From NCBI GenBank assembly GCA_022478985.1, contig JAKSZP010013316.1, forward strand, positions 62,001 to 126,000: a DNA stretch of 64,000 nt, given 5' to 3'. The notes below the pieces were generated by a model. The model was given only the letters and a program-made list of their open reading frames with translations, was not told the origin of the DNA and searched no databases. Position numbers and translations under genes: made by a program. This document shows positions 46,842 to 57,413 of this stretch, in pieces (position 1 is the stretch's first letter; every line of letters starts with the position of its first letter). Source of the DNA: Massospora cicadina (lineage: Eukaryota; Entomophthoromycota; Entomophthoromycetes; Entomophthorales; Entomophthoraceae).

Positions 46842-47405
46842 TGTAATGAACAGAAATCATCCGGAAGGATGAATTTCTGAACATTACATTCTGATTGGTT
46901 CGTTCAGTTAATTCAAACTGAACCAATCAGAATTGTTGGGTATGATGGAGTAGGTGGTCGAACTCTGAGGGCTGGGCTGAGCCTCTCCGACCATTCCTTA
47001 AGCTCGGCAGGCTTAAGGAATGAATTGGAGAAGGCTCCTCGGAAGCAACTTTATAAAAGTCAAACTTGACCTTCTCAAATTCCAAGTTGGAATTCTAAGT
47101 CTTGGCCTTGGTCCCCTCCAGTTCGGTCTTTTATTATTTTTAAAATAAAAATAAAGTTCTTTTGAGGTGTCATGCCTTGCTTACCTGATATTTTCAGGTT
47201 TGGGTTTGTGATAGGGGACCTCATATTAGTGACAGTCTGGCCTCATCACTCCATTTGCTGCCGCATGGGTATTTTCAAGATTTGATGAGAAAAGGTTCGC
47301 CTCGCCTGTGCCTAAGTCTGTCTGGTTAGGTTGCCCGCCTGGAATGCCACCGTGTGGGCATTTTCAGGATGAAACGGATGGGGTCTGGGATCCCCACCCG
47401 TGACA
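46842..47405 (+). repeat. Element G 5' LTR
   Basis: Starts TGTAATGAACAG and ends CCCGTGACA. It has an inverted CCAAT pair (CTGATTGGTTC at 46891-46901, GAACCAATCAG at 46920-46930), a hairpin CCTTAAGC/GCTTAAGG near 46996-47018, a TATA-like CTTTATAAAAG near 47050 and AATAAA-type signals near 47148. Confidence 0.95.
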
Positions 47406-48075
47406 TTATTCCAACTTTATTTTGCTTCTGGTTGGAGGTGGTCCTGTCCCTCAGAGGATTTCCGTTTTGTCCCGGCTGTTGAGGAAACCAGTGCTGGGCC
47501 AACCCAGCGACTGATGGCCAGCCCTGCGATGTCAGTGAAATTTGAGGGTCTGCCAAATTTCAGGTTCCCGCCAATTCCAGCGGCCATGTCCGAGGGCACC
47601 TGTTCCCAGCAGGTTCCCTCAACCCCGGAAAGTCCCAAAAGGGGAGGATATTCGCCCCAGCACCAGTGCCATGGGGTCAACCCCACTGCCAGCAGGACTG
47701 AGGAAAGCGCCTTCCCAGTCAGGATGGGAAGGCCATTCTCAGGCCTGACAGCGCAAAGGGGATGGCCCATGGCCAGCGCTGTTTTGCACCTTCCGGGGCT
47801 ATTGTTGGGGAAAGCGCCTTCCCGGTCAGGATGGGAAGGCCATTCCTAGTGGTAACCTCCGGGAGGTGGTGATTTGGCCAGGTGTTGGGTACAAATGTCC
47901 TTACCTGTTGGGGCTTACTCCAACAGCCCAGTTTCCAGTTTCCATCCCCCCATTTCCCCCCGAGAGGATCCTTCTTGGGGCTCAAGGTGACTCGCCCTGG
48001 GAAGACCTCTCACTAACAATTTCCTCCCAAAATGGTGGCTCTCTGCCCCCGGAGGGCCGTTTTAGTGGGGGGTGA
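47406..48075 (+). other. Element G internal region with one ORF and a direct repeat
   Basis: An open frame from 47400 to 47849 (149 codons) begins in the LTR end and crosses the internal region. It is Pro/Ser/Gly-rich with no domain I recognise, and the opposite strand is also open, so coding is doubtful. A 36-bp direct repeat (GAAAGCGCCTTCCC, GTCAGGATGGGAAGGCC, ATTC) occurs near 47703 and 47810. The region ends with the purine tract AGTGGGGGGTGA before the 3' LTR. Confidence 0.6.
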
Positions 48076-48638
48076 TGTAACAAACGGAAATCATCCAAAA
48101 GGATAAATTTCTGAATGTTACATTCTGATTGGTTCAATCGGTTAATTCAAACTGAACCAATCGGAATTGTTGGGTATGATGGAGTGGGTGGTCAGACTCA
48201 GAGGGCTGGGCTGAGCCACACCGACCATTCCTTAAGCTCAGCAGGCTTAAGGAATGAATTGGAGAGGCTCCTCAGAAGTAACTTTATAAAAGTTGAACCT
48301 GACCTTCTCAAATTCCAAGTTGGAATTCTAAGTCTTGGCCTTGGTCCCCTCCAGTTTGGTCTTTTATTATTTTTAAAATAAAAATAAAGTTCTTTTGAGG
48401 TGTCATGCCTCGCTTACCTGATATTTTCAGGTTTGGGTTTGTGGTAGGGGACCTCATATTAGTGACAGTCTGGCCTCATCACTCCGTTTGCCGCCACATG
48501 GGCATTTCTGAGATTTGATGAGAAAAGGTTCACCTCGCCTGTGCCTAAGTCTGTCTGGTTAGGTTGCCCGCCTGGAATGCCGCTGCATGGGCATTTCCAG
48601 GATGAAACGGATGGGGTCTGGGATCCCCACACGTGACA
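48076..48638 (+). repeat. Element G 3' LTR
   Basis: Starts TGTAACAAACGG and ends CACGTGACA, followed by CCCTC. It retains the CCAAT inverted pair (one arm mutated), the CCTTAAGC hairpin and the TATA-like box. Confidence 0.95.
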
Positions 48639-48757
48639 CCCTCCAAAATCTGAATAAAAGATTTTAAGGTTTACTTCTATTTCTGATTTTTGAAGTTTTT
48701 ATTGTATATAATAGAAGATGAAGTTGTCCTAAACTCCTTCATCTTGTTGTATTTATG

Positions 48758-49266
48758 TTAGGGAATGGGGGATATGAGGAAATTTGTTTCCATGGAGTTT
48801 GTGGGCAGTGGGCTATCTGTGGGCCTATTTTGAGAATCTTGGCCCCCAATATTCCTGTCTAGGCCCATTCTAGACCATTCATTGGGTACCCCAGGCATTA
48901 CAGAAACTTTTCCACATTTAATTTTGTTCATTGAGGATGAACCAGAGCTTGGCATTTTTGTATCAACTTTTAGAGAAAAATTTGTTAAAAGTTTTCAGCA
49001 ACTTCTGATTTTCTCAGCCACTGCTCCCCTCAACTCTCATTACTTGCAAATTTGGCATAATTCAGCTTGGCAGCCCCCAATTTGCTGGGCTGCCCTTTGC
49101 CATTGCTCTTGATATTCTTGGTTAGTGGCAGATTTGGATTGGCAGCTCCTGATTTGCTGAGCTGTCTATTACCATGGTTCTCAATATTACCACTTTTGGC
49201 ATAATTTGGCTTGGCAGCTCCTGATTCACTGGGCTTCCCTTTGCCGTTGTCATCATCATTTCTCAT
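48758..49266 (-). pseudogene. Minus-strand repeat-containing coding debris
   Basis: Two minus-strand pieces (49266-49030 and 48955-48758). The first encodes three degenerate 24-26-residue repeats, each containing a (Q/K)PSKSGAA(K/N)PNYAK-like core: SESGAAKPNYAKSG, SKSGAANPNLPLTK and SKLGAAKLNYAKFA. The composition (Asn, Lys, Ser, Gly) suggests a disordered protein. The second piece, SSGSSSMNKIKCGKVSVMPG, may be its continuation after stops. No family is recognised. Confidence 0.45.
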
Positions 49267-49317
49267 TTCAGCAGATTTCAGGTTGGCAGCCTTTGATTGG
49301 CCTGCTCACCATTTATA

Positions 49318-49509
49318 TCAGCCCTTGACACCTCCACTATGAAGTTTATTCAATTTGTTGGCATCTGATTTGTCAGAATGACATTTCTGAGAGTCATTGC
49401 CCTTAAACCCTACAACTTTATTAACATTACCAATATTATGACAAGCTCCAATCCCCACCTTAGGGGGAGTCAGGGCTATGTGGCAGTTAGGCAGCACCCT
49501 GACCATCAC
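49318..49509 (-). other. Short minus-strand ORF upstream of the repeat protein
   Basis: A 63-codon stretch with Lys/Asn/Ser-rich sequence similar in composition to the repeats downstream. It could be the N-terminal part of the same broken gene. Evidence is only positional. Confidence 0.25.
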
Positions 49510-50024
49510 AACAGTGATTGGTTCAAATATATCAAATCCTTGCCTAACAGACTGAGTCCTACCTACTATTGACCCTTAATCAGCCAGTCTGTTGAAGTGG
49601 AGCAAGTTTTGAGAGCTCCAATAGGTCAAAATCCTATATTTCATAACCTGGATATTCATAGCTTATATTGAATTTCTTGGCCATCACACTTTGAACCTTG
49701 GATCATTTATATACTAAGCAGTGACATAGTAATAGGGTCCTTTTCAACCCCTCACCTCACTAATAAACTTAACTAAAAACCATCTTATTTTCCTGAATTA
49801 ACTTTTCTTAATTTATTATAAGTGGTGTAAAAAATCCCCTATTTTATTAAACAGCAGTTAAGAGTTTAACTACTCCTTCTTTTAAATTGTCAAATCCTGT
49901 GCAAATAGCACCAGCGAGCCTTAGATATTGCCAGGATTTCAACAAACATCTAGTCATAAGACATTTCGGGCACTTAAGCTTTTTACCATAAGGTAAAGCT
50001 TGATTTATATTTTGCTGATTTTTT

Positions 50025-50345
50025 GCTGATTCAATAGGTTCAATTGGTTTGAACCGAGTTGTTAGTAATAAAGTTGATTTGATAGGTTAAATTGATTTTG
50101 GCCGAGTGATTGGTGACTAAGTTGACTTGATAAGTGTAATTGTTTTGGCCGAGTGGTGGTTTTTGTTAACTCGATAGGTTCAATCTACTTAAAAAAATTT
50201 CACTGACTGATGTACTGACTGACATCTGAAACCTTCGAGTCTGATAGGTTCAATCTATTTGGGTGAGTGGGTGAGAATTGGCAAATAATATCGAATCTGA
50301 AACTATCGAGTATGATAGGTTTAATCTATTAAGGTGAGTGGGTGA
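50025..50345 (+). repeat. Minisatellite with GATAGGTTCAATC and GGCCGAGTGGT motifs
   Basis: GATAGGTTCAATC-like words lie near 50033, 50082, 50174, 50245 and 50313. GGCCGAGTG(A/G)T lies near 50099 and 50147, and GGGTGAGTGGGTGAGAATT near 50260 and 50330. The last two units (about 68 bp) also share ATCTGAAACTATCGAGT. Non-coding. Confidence 0.75.
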
Positions 50346-50739
50346 GAATTAGCGAATATTATCTAATAATTCACCAAATTGCTCATCTAAAACTCAACAA
50401 AAATCAGCATTAGAGTTAAGTAAATAAGTAGCTAGGATAATCAGCTCACCAGCCACGAGGGCAACAGCGAAGCTGTTAGTCCGAGTGGCTCGAGAGTAGT
50501 TGGCACAGCCTATAGGCTATGTCAGTGTGAGCTTATCATCTGATAAATTTAAATACTGTAGCGAAGCATGGGTATCTGAATGTTAGGTTTATATATATTT
50601 TAAAAACCTGCCTAATTTGGTTCACCTAAACAATAAAATACTTTTGGCAAGTTAAGTAGAAGTTGATTTAGTAGTTTGGAAGATGTCACATACTCAATGA
50701 TTTTAAGTATAAAGATATATTTCGGGTAGCAGGTTGGTG
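50346..50739. other. AT-rich DNA with a small GC-rich island, no gene seen
   Basis: The island at 50450-50540 contains AACAGCGAAGCTGTT (15 bp, palindromic arms AACAGC/GCTGTT) and GCCTATAGGC. No coding region is supported. Confidence 0.5.
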
Positions 50740-50935
50740 TTATTTGATTGATTCGATAGGATTTTTTTTGTTTGGCCGAGTGGTTGATGGCTTTTGTTCG
50801 AATCAATAGAAACCAGTTTAGTTTTGAGGGGTGATTAGTTATTGGTTGATTTGAAAGTTCAGTTAGGTTTACCTGAGTGGTTGGGGTTTTTGGTTGATTT
50901 GATTGAGCAATTAGATTTGGCTGAGTGGTTTTGTT
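50740..50935 (+). repeat. Second minisatellite block of the same family
   Basis: TTGGCCGAGTGGTTGATGG at about 50772, ACCTGAGTGGTTGGGG near 50870 and TTGGCTGAGTGGTTTTG near 50917 alternate with TTGATT(C/T)GAT words. Related to 50025-50345. The word GCGAAGCA(C/T)(G/T)GGTA appears on each side (50560 and 50994). Confidence 0.65.
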
Positions 50936-51188
50936 TATCTATAATATAAAATCTAAATTAATAAATTTGAATATCTAACTTTTAGACACCGTTGCGAAGC
51001 ACTGGTAAATCGGCTAGTTACTTGCTAAATTTATTGATAGCATCTCATCTTCTACCAATAAGAATCAAAATCGATTAGTATCGTTTGGTAAATAATAATT
51101 CAAGCAACGCTGTTAAGCAGCTGGTTAATAAAAAGCTTGCCACCCAGATGTAGAATGACTTTGCAACTAATACTGAATTACTTGGTAA

Positions 51189-51963
51189 ATGTCACGCTTT
51201 TTTTGTTTACAAAAAATTATACGGCTGTACTCAAGCTCAGTAACTGCGAGCTCCCTACCGAATCAAGTAAAACCACATAAACTAAGCCATCACGCCTTAA
51301 GCCATGCTAATTATGCTGACTTTATAAAAAACAATTATATGGTAAAAGGGCAATTTCTTAAATATTTTGATAATGCTCGCATCAAGAGAAAGAACCTCAA
51401 GTTGGAAAGAAGAGTATTATTGCCTTTAATTTGGTCGTATTAACTTTTTATCAAGGCGCATTTATTGGAGCTCCGTGCTGAACCTAAAACTTCGAAATGT
51501 ATTGCACAACTTCCAAAGAACGTTGAGTTTAAAAAAGAGATTGTAAGATCTAGAATTTCTTCTGCGATAAGTGATGTGCTTTCTCTTGGATTAGCCCCAC
51601 ATTCTCTTATACATCCTCTTACTTGGAAAGTTGTTTCGGTATTCAATTTTCTTTTATCTCACTGTTTTAAGATTTTCGGTGAATAACGATGCAACCAGTG
51701 CCTTTGTCAGTTGGACTGCTATTGAGAGCTCTTCATGCAGCAAGGTATTTTTATTTAATTTTTTTGCTTTTTAATGCAAAATAGGAAGCTATTGAAAGAG
51801 CATTTACGGGCTCAATCCCCATATTAAGGAAAATAATTCTCAAAAGATGGGTGGAAGAAATAAAGTTAGACTTGGATTTTCGAAAAAGTCTGATACCCCT
51901 GACCTAATTGAGACCTTGCTAAAGAAAGTTGAAGACTCATTATTGGACTCGCAAAAAGCTTAA
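51189..51963 (+). CDS. Candidate host gene with small introns, possible mitochondrial protein
   Basis: The ATG at 51189 opens 75 codons whose start (MSRFFCLQKIIRLYSSSV) looks like a mitochondrial targeting peptide: Arg/Lys, hydrophobic and Ser, no acidic residue. Removing 51414-51455 (42 nt, GTATTA ... TATTAAC ... CAAG) keeps the frame and joins KNLKLERR to AHLLELRAEP. It then runs through RISSAISDVLSLGLAPHSL and HPLTWK. A second intron is likely from 51639 (GTATTC) and a third near 51744-51783 (GTATTTTT ... TAG). Protein-like text continues (LLLRALHAA; AIERAFTGSIPILRK; TLLKKVEDSLLDSQKA) to TAA at 51961-51963. Exact splicing downstream is unresolved. I do not recognise the family. It is the only non-TE gene candidate in the window. 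Confidence 0.4.
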
Positions 51964-54119
51964 AATGTTGTCCAGAAAATATTCGCTCAAAGGTACGTTT
52001 TTGGCTATTCTTGGCACTTCAACGTGGGAGTTTTTTATGCAAAAAGAATAATAAGATTTAATTACTTGAGCAAACTCCTACTGTTTCATTTATGGTGTTT
52101 TAAAAAAATCTTAAATTAATTTGCTTGTCGGTTTATAATTTCTCTGATTCTTAGTTTTTATAAGGTGTAGATAAATCATTAGCCCATAAAAATGAATAGC
52201 TCAAACAGAGCGAACTCAATTTTGAGATTTTGAGAGTTTGATACTTTATATGGTTTTGACAAAAAGTGCGTGCTTTGTTAGCTATGATTTAAGTCATACC
52301 GATTTACACTTTTTTTTGTAGATGAAAGAAAGAATATTACAATTAGTTGTTGGTATCTTTTTTAAAAAATTCTGACAATTGCTCTGTTTTTGTCTCATCT
52401 TTAAGCAAGGTATATTAAAATTTTTAACTTTTTCTGCATAAACGCAATCCTTTTAAGATAAAGGATTGATCTCATCTCGTAACAGTAATAACTAATTCAA
52501 TGAATATCACATTCTATTTAGCTTCTTAAAATGATGTTTCACAGTACTAAGATATTTACTAGTTTAAAACCGTCCACATTTATTAGATCTATTGATATAG
52601 CAAAAACTAAGGCTTTAAAATCTAAAAAAATATGCCAGTTACATACTGATTTAACCATTCTCCTTATCAACTTTGAGAAGTGCTTGAAAAGTAAAACTCC
52701 ACTTGTACTTACTCTGAAAACTCAATATCTATTGATAATATATGCAATCTATCTCAGATGAAAAGCAAATTTATTTTTGGTAATATTATCTCAATTGAAG
52801 GCTTGTAAAGTGTTGAACTATACATAAACAAATAACTCAAGTATCAGATTTGTGCAATTCTATGATTAAAATAACTTTTTAGCATTTTGAATTTTGTACG
52901 TAAACTCTTTTTTCACGTAACTTCATTTTAAAGATTTAAGTTTACATATATGTGTTAATCTGTCGCTTCACTTCAGGGTACTTGTCTGCCATTTTACAGT
53001 CTAATGCCCAAAAACAAGCGGCAAACTAGAAAATTGGATTTTGCTGCCTTAACTTAAGTCAATCTTATCACTTGCACAAGCTGTAGTACTTAATGCTATA
53101 AACAATCCTATAGTGACTATGTCTAAACGAAAACAAAGCCATATCAATTTGGACCAAATAAATTATTGTTTTTAATTTTACTGAGCAAATTGTTAGCTGC
53201 AAAATCCAGTCTGCAGATACCTGTTGTAAAAAAGATTGACTTAACATGGCTTTGGATAGATCGTATATCAAAATACTTTTGGCATTTTGTTCAATTTTGT
53301 ATAAGCAAGCGCATATATTATATTAATATGCAGGTGCACACAATATATTAATTTGCATAGACTCATTCTAGTTAAAACCATATATATCTCACTTCAAACT
53401 TTTTCAAATTTTAATTTGAGCTCAATGCATCCCTTTCTTATCTTATGAAATTTAACCTGCCACCTCACATTCTAACTCCTTATCCGCAAGTCCCAAAATT
53501 AGATATACTATATATGCATTAAAAATCTTAGAAACAGGATTAAATACTAGATACATAGACCTAAAAAGGCATCAACAGTATATTTCTTTTGGTTAGACCA
53601 AAAAAAGTATTGCATTTTACTACTTTTTTTATACATAAAAGTTGATAATAAATGCTAGTGTTGTCTATCAATACCAGGGACTGATGTACATGCCTTTATA
53701 TTCTTTATATCTTCCCAAATAACCATTTCCGTTGCAGATTTGACGTGAATACGTCTTTAAATTTGCTTCCATATTGGGAGGCAATTCAGAAAACTGATAA
53801 TAAAATCAGGGGATACAGTTTGGTGTTGCAGCTACATATCTATCATCTACATCCAAAATTTAATTACACCACTCGATAGCTAAAGGATCAAAGAATTCAT
53901 TTATATATATATATTAGGTAGCATTTTGGTTGTGGTGGTTTAGGGAATCATCTTATAAATAAATCATTATAAATGCATGTTCTCAACACCTACTCCTAGA
54001 CTATTTACCAACCTCAGATAAACTTGACACAAATATTCTATTAAAAACATATATAAAATTGTTCAATTGACTTGATAAGTCCAATGTTTCAGGTATAAGG
54101 TTAGCAGTTTTTACTTATA
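51964..54119. other. Long AT-rich stretch, no convincing gene
   Basis: A 76-codon plus ORF (52531-52761) is Lys/Leu/Ile-rich and could be a fragment or chance. Other open stretches are shorter. A TATATA run lies near 53904. No tRNA-like or TE domain was found. Confidence 0.5.
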
Positions 54120-54385
54120 GTTTTTATCATTTAGTTGATATTATCAGTCAATTATATGGTAAACTTTCAGTAACTAACTATATTGCCTCATTTTATTTAT
54201 TTTGTTGACTTAATTGGTCAATCTATACTAAATTTACTGATTGCCATCTACAATAATTCATTTTAGACCTAGTTGATTTAGTTGGTCAATATACTAAATT
54301 TACTGATGCCATCTACAATAATTCATTTTAAATCTAGTTGATTTTATTGGTCAACCTATGCAAAAATAATCCACACCCATAATAA
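54120..54385 (-). repeat. AT-rich tandem array, inverted copy beside the Helitron
   Basis: On the minus strand, units read GTAGATGGCATCAGTAAATTTAGTATA, GACCAA(C/T)(T/A)AAATCAACTAG and TGAATTATT, as in the array at 18336-20190. At least two well-matched units and one or two decayed ones are present. CCAGCCATAGGACA (54428-54441) is the reverse complement of the 19933 module. Confidence 0.75.
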
Positions 54386-54446
54386 TTAAGGCTCATCAGT
54401 TATCTTATACTTTGAACTTTCTCCCCAGCCATAGGACATATATCAT

Positions 54447-56164
54447 GTCAAAAATTAAAATAAATAATGCATTGTTGGCCTATACTTGTCAAAAAGCCAA
54501 ATCAAAATATAAAGATTATATACGGTTGGAAAGGGCTTCTCAAGAGCAATCCATTGATACCCATAAAATACCATATGACAGAGTGAAGTAGTGCTGGGAA
54601 CATAAAAGAATGAAGGCATCCAAGTGGATCAATGATGGCGCCAGTACATCTGCAGCTGGGGAAGATGAGCCTATGCAAGTGGATGATGTAATTGCTTCTA
54701 TATCAATGCCAGACTGTATAGACATTGATTGTGTGTAATTGCCTATTATGAAGACACATTGGGTAGCAGCTAGTGCACGTTTCACTACTATATTTGTCAA
54801 CAATCCATTTGGACATAAGTGTGATGTGTGTGACATCTATGGTTTCTGCACTCATTGAAGCCACCAAAGGAAAAACACTTACTGCTGCTTAGTAATATTT
54901 TCCCAGAAGAGGCAGTGGCTGACTTTAAACTGTGAAGTATATGTAGAAAATCACTGGACTCAGACAAAGTGCCCACATTATCATGTTTAAATGGATTTGT
55001 GTATCCACCTAAGCAACATAGGTTGCCTGCATTAGATCTGATCAGTGCACATCTAGTATCACCACATCTGCCATTCATGCAGATATGTCAGTTGCATTAC
55101 AATGGCAGCTATGGCATCATCAGACAAGTCATTAATGTACCTGTCAATGTGGACACAATGGTACAACAGCTACTGCATCAATTGGACAATGATCAGGTGT
55201 TCAATATCAACATCAAGAAGAACATGATATATAAATCTACATATCTGAGCAGCATAGTCAAAAAGTCAGTGGTAAAAGCTTGGTTATTATTCTTACTTGG
55301 TCAACCATTGTATAAGCATTACAAGATCACAGTAAACTGGGATTTGTTTAATGCTAACATAGTAACCAGTTGTGTGGCAGCCAACGCCACTGGTGACAAT
55401 TTGATCGAGTATCTACAGTATGACAGCAGTGCACCAGAGTCAGAGGTTCTACTTTCAAGGCAGCACACTATGCTATGGAATGAGGAAAATTATCTCAACA
55501 TTGCTCTGGGCCAGCATCTAACACCACAGAACATTATTTATGATGTGTATACTGAAGAACTATTGTTCCCTGCAATATACTATGCTACCAGCAGGCAGTT
55601 CAACTTGGATGTGCACGTTATCCCATTCATGATTGAAACAAGCAAGATGTGAAGAAGTGATTGCTGTGGTATCACACCTGAGCACATTTTGTACTTGGCC
55701 ATGAAAATTATGTGGCTGCATGTCATTGAAGGAATATACAATATGTTCCAATACATATGACAGACTGCTAATATCACTTTCAAAATGCTGGAAGATTGTA
55801 CATTCCTCAATGAGTTTGTAAATAAGAATGTTGCATTTCTCAACTCTTTACCAAATTCTGTGCAGTATTGGATGGATCACAAAAAGATCTTTTCACAATG
55901 ATATGCTAGCTGAGCAAGCTGTCAATATTTCTTACACTGGGTGCCAACAAGATACATTGGCCAAATCTTCTCAAGGTACTGCATGAGTTTAGTGATGCAT
56001 TTACCAATGTAAACATAACTGATCCACTAGTAGATTTGACTCAATCCATGTGCAGTCACTTGGTCAATGAAGATCCCATTACGTGCTGCATCTATTTCAA
56101 TAAATTAGTAGACTGTGTGATGGCGTTGCTGCAAGCCAAGGGTAAGATAAATCCCTTTGGCAAG
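54447..56164 (+). pseudogene. Helitron N-terminal/DUF6570 and Rep start, truncated by element E
   Basis: Helitron-type RepHel proteins copy their element by rolling circle. The region has NNPFGHKCDVCD (54809-54844), KVPTLSCLNGFVYPP, LPALDLISAHLVSPHLPFMQI and YGIIRQVINVPVNVDTMV, the DUF6570 signature sequence of such proteins, in an open 227-codon piece (54969-55652). The Rep-side words DPITCCIYFNKLVDCVMALLQ and NPFGK (56073-56164) follow. It stops exactly where element E begins, just before the HUH catalytic motif of the family. Earlier stops (54588-54590, 54735-54737) and frameshifts show it was already decaying. Confidence 0.85.
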
Positions 56165-57012
56165 TGTGGGAATTTATATGACCACATTATCCAGCTTGCA
56201 AATTATTTTAAGCTCCAATTAATTTGAAATTATTGGTTAATTTATTTAATTTAGCTTATCAATTAAGCTTTAGGATGTTGATCAATTATGCCATCTCTTT
56301 GGCAATAATCACCAATTAAATGGTTAATTGTAATTCACAGAGGATCAGATACAATGAAAATTATAATTCCTATTTTGTTGAGGATAGTTATTGACAACGT
56401 GGATATGAGTAAATTGGATCAAAATGAGCAATTACTCATGGGAAATTGTCAGGTTTGGTAGCCAACATGTGAGCTAATATGAATGGTGATTTAAATACAC
56501 TATTCCTTATAAATATCAGCTGAAATATTTTCCAAAATTGAATCAATTTCTCTTTTCTATCAGATAGGCATGCCGAGACCATTGTAGATACCCATTTTAT
56601 CAGCTAGGCGTGCTGAGACCATTGTGGATATCCCTTTTTGTTGGCTAGGCATGCCGAGAATATTGTGGTTACCACAAATACCCCTAACACATGTCCTTCA
56701 CCATTTTACCCTATAAATATTCCCTCATTTTAATATTAATAAACACCTTAGTACTGTGAATACTTTATTGTTTTCAATTGTTGATTGTTTACTTCAAAGT
56801 GAAGTTGTGAAGAAGTACTTCCTGTCTAAGTTCAATGCCAGAGTGAGACCAAAGTCACTTGAACCTTTATATTGCCAGAGTAGGGCCAAAGCTACCCATT
56901 TATCCAAACTTGACTAGGCTAATTGTCTTCATACAATTAGCAAATTTGTATTTATTTCCAGAGTCAGTAGTTAAGTGAACCTGTGCACCAGTGAAAACCC
57001 ACAGTTTTTACA
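56165..57012 (+). repeat. Element E 5' LTR
   Basis: Starts TGTGGGAATTT and ends GTTTTTACA. It has a TATA-like CCTATAAATATTCC near 56710, AATAAA at 56739 and a three-unit repeat at 56560-56690. Confidence 0.88.
56560..56690 (+). repeat. Three-unit 40-bp repeat inside the element E LTR
   Basis: TAGGCATGCCGAGACCATTG and its variants begin at 56565, 56604 and 56646, spaced 39 and 42 bp, upstream of the TATA-like box. The position fits enhancer repeats. Confidence 0.8.
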
Positions 57013-57014
57013 TG

Positions 57015-57031
57015 TAGTGCTCACTACAGGG
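57015..57031 (+). promoter_or_regulatory. Element E candidate primer-binding site
   Basis: TAGTGCTCACTACAGGGG follows the LTR end. It equals the element A site except that TGG reads TAG. Confidence 0.55.
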
Positions 57032-57413
57032 GTTGAGTCAATTTTATAAGAAAATAATAATGCCAAATTGTCTAACTAATATGGATAATTGAAGTAACGA
57101 GGAAGCAGGATCATCAGCAGACCACCGGAAAAATATCCAATTAGAGGCTGGAATGCTGGTGGATCACCAATACATCCATCTATCAACAATTGGAGTAAAT
57201 GAGAATGCTGTAACAATTTATGAACCACCTTTGGAGAGAATCTGAGAAAATATACCTAGTATCAGCAATATCTTAATGAGATGATTCCAAATTTTGCTGA
57301 CTGATATTTTAGACTGAAGCTGTGGATTATTTAACCACACTACCAATCAGGAAGAGTGAATATAACACTTCAAAAACTTTCTTAATATGAACACTTCAAC
57401 TTAAATAGGATAT

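Larger units (their letters stand above)
46842..48638 (+). mobile_element. Element G: compact non-autonomous LTR retrotransposon
   Basis: LTRs of 564 and 563 bp (46842-47405 and 48076-48638) flank only 670 bp. A perfect 5-bp duplication CCCTC lies at 46837-46841 and 48639-48643. The two LTRs differ at few sites by eye, so this is among the younger insertions. No protease, RT or integrase is present, giving it the size and build of a TRIM/SMART-type element. Movement would need enzymes in trans. Confidence 0.95.

Noticed and set aside
47400..47985. Opposing ORFs (149 and 117 codons) in element G as real genes
   Set aside because: Both strands are open because the interior is GC-rich. There is no domain and no codon signal I can defend.
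50450..50540. A tRNA gene in the GC-rich island
   Set aside because: Some box-like words are present, but no cloverleaf with a proper anticodon arm can be drawn.
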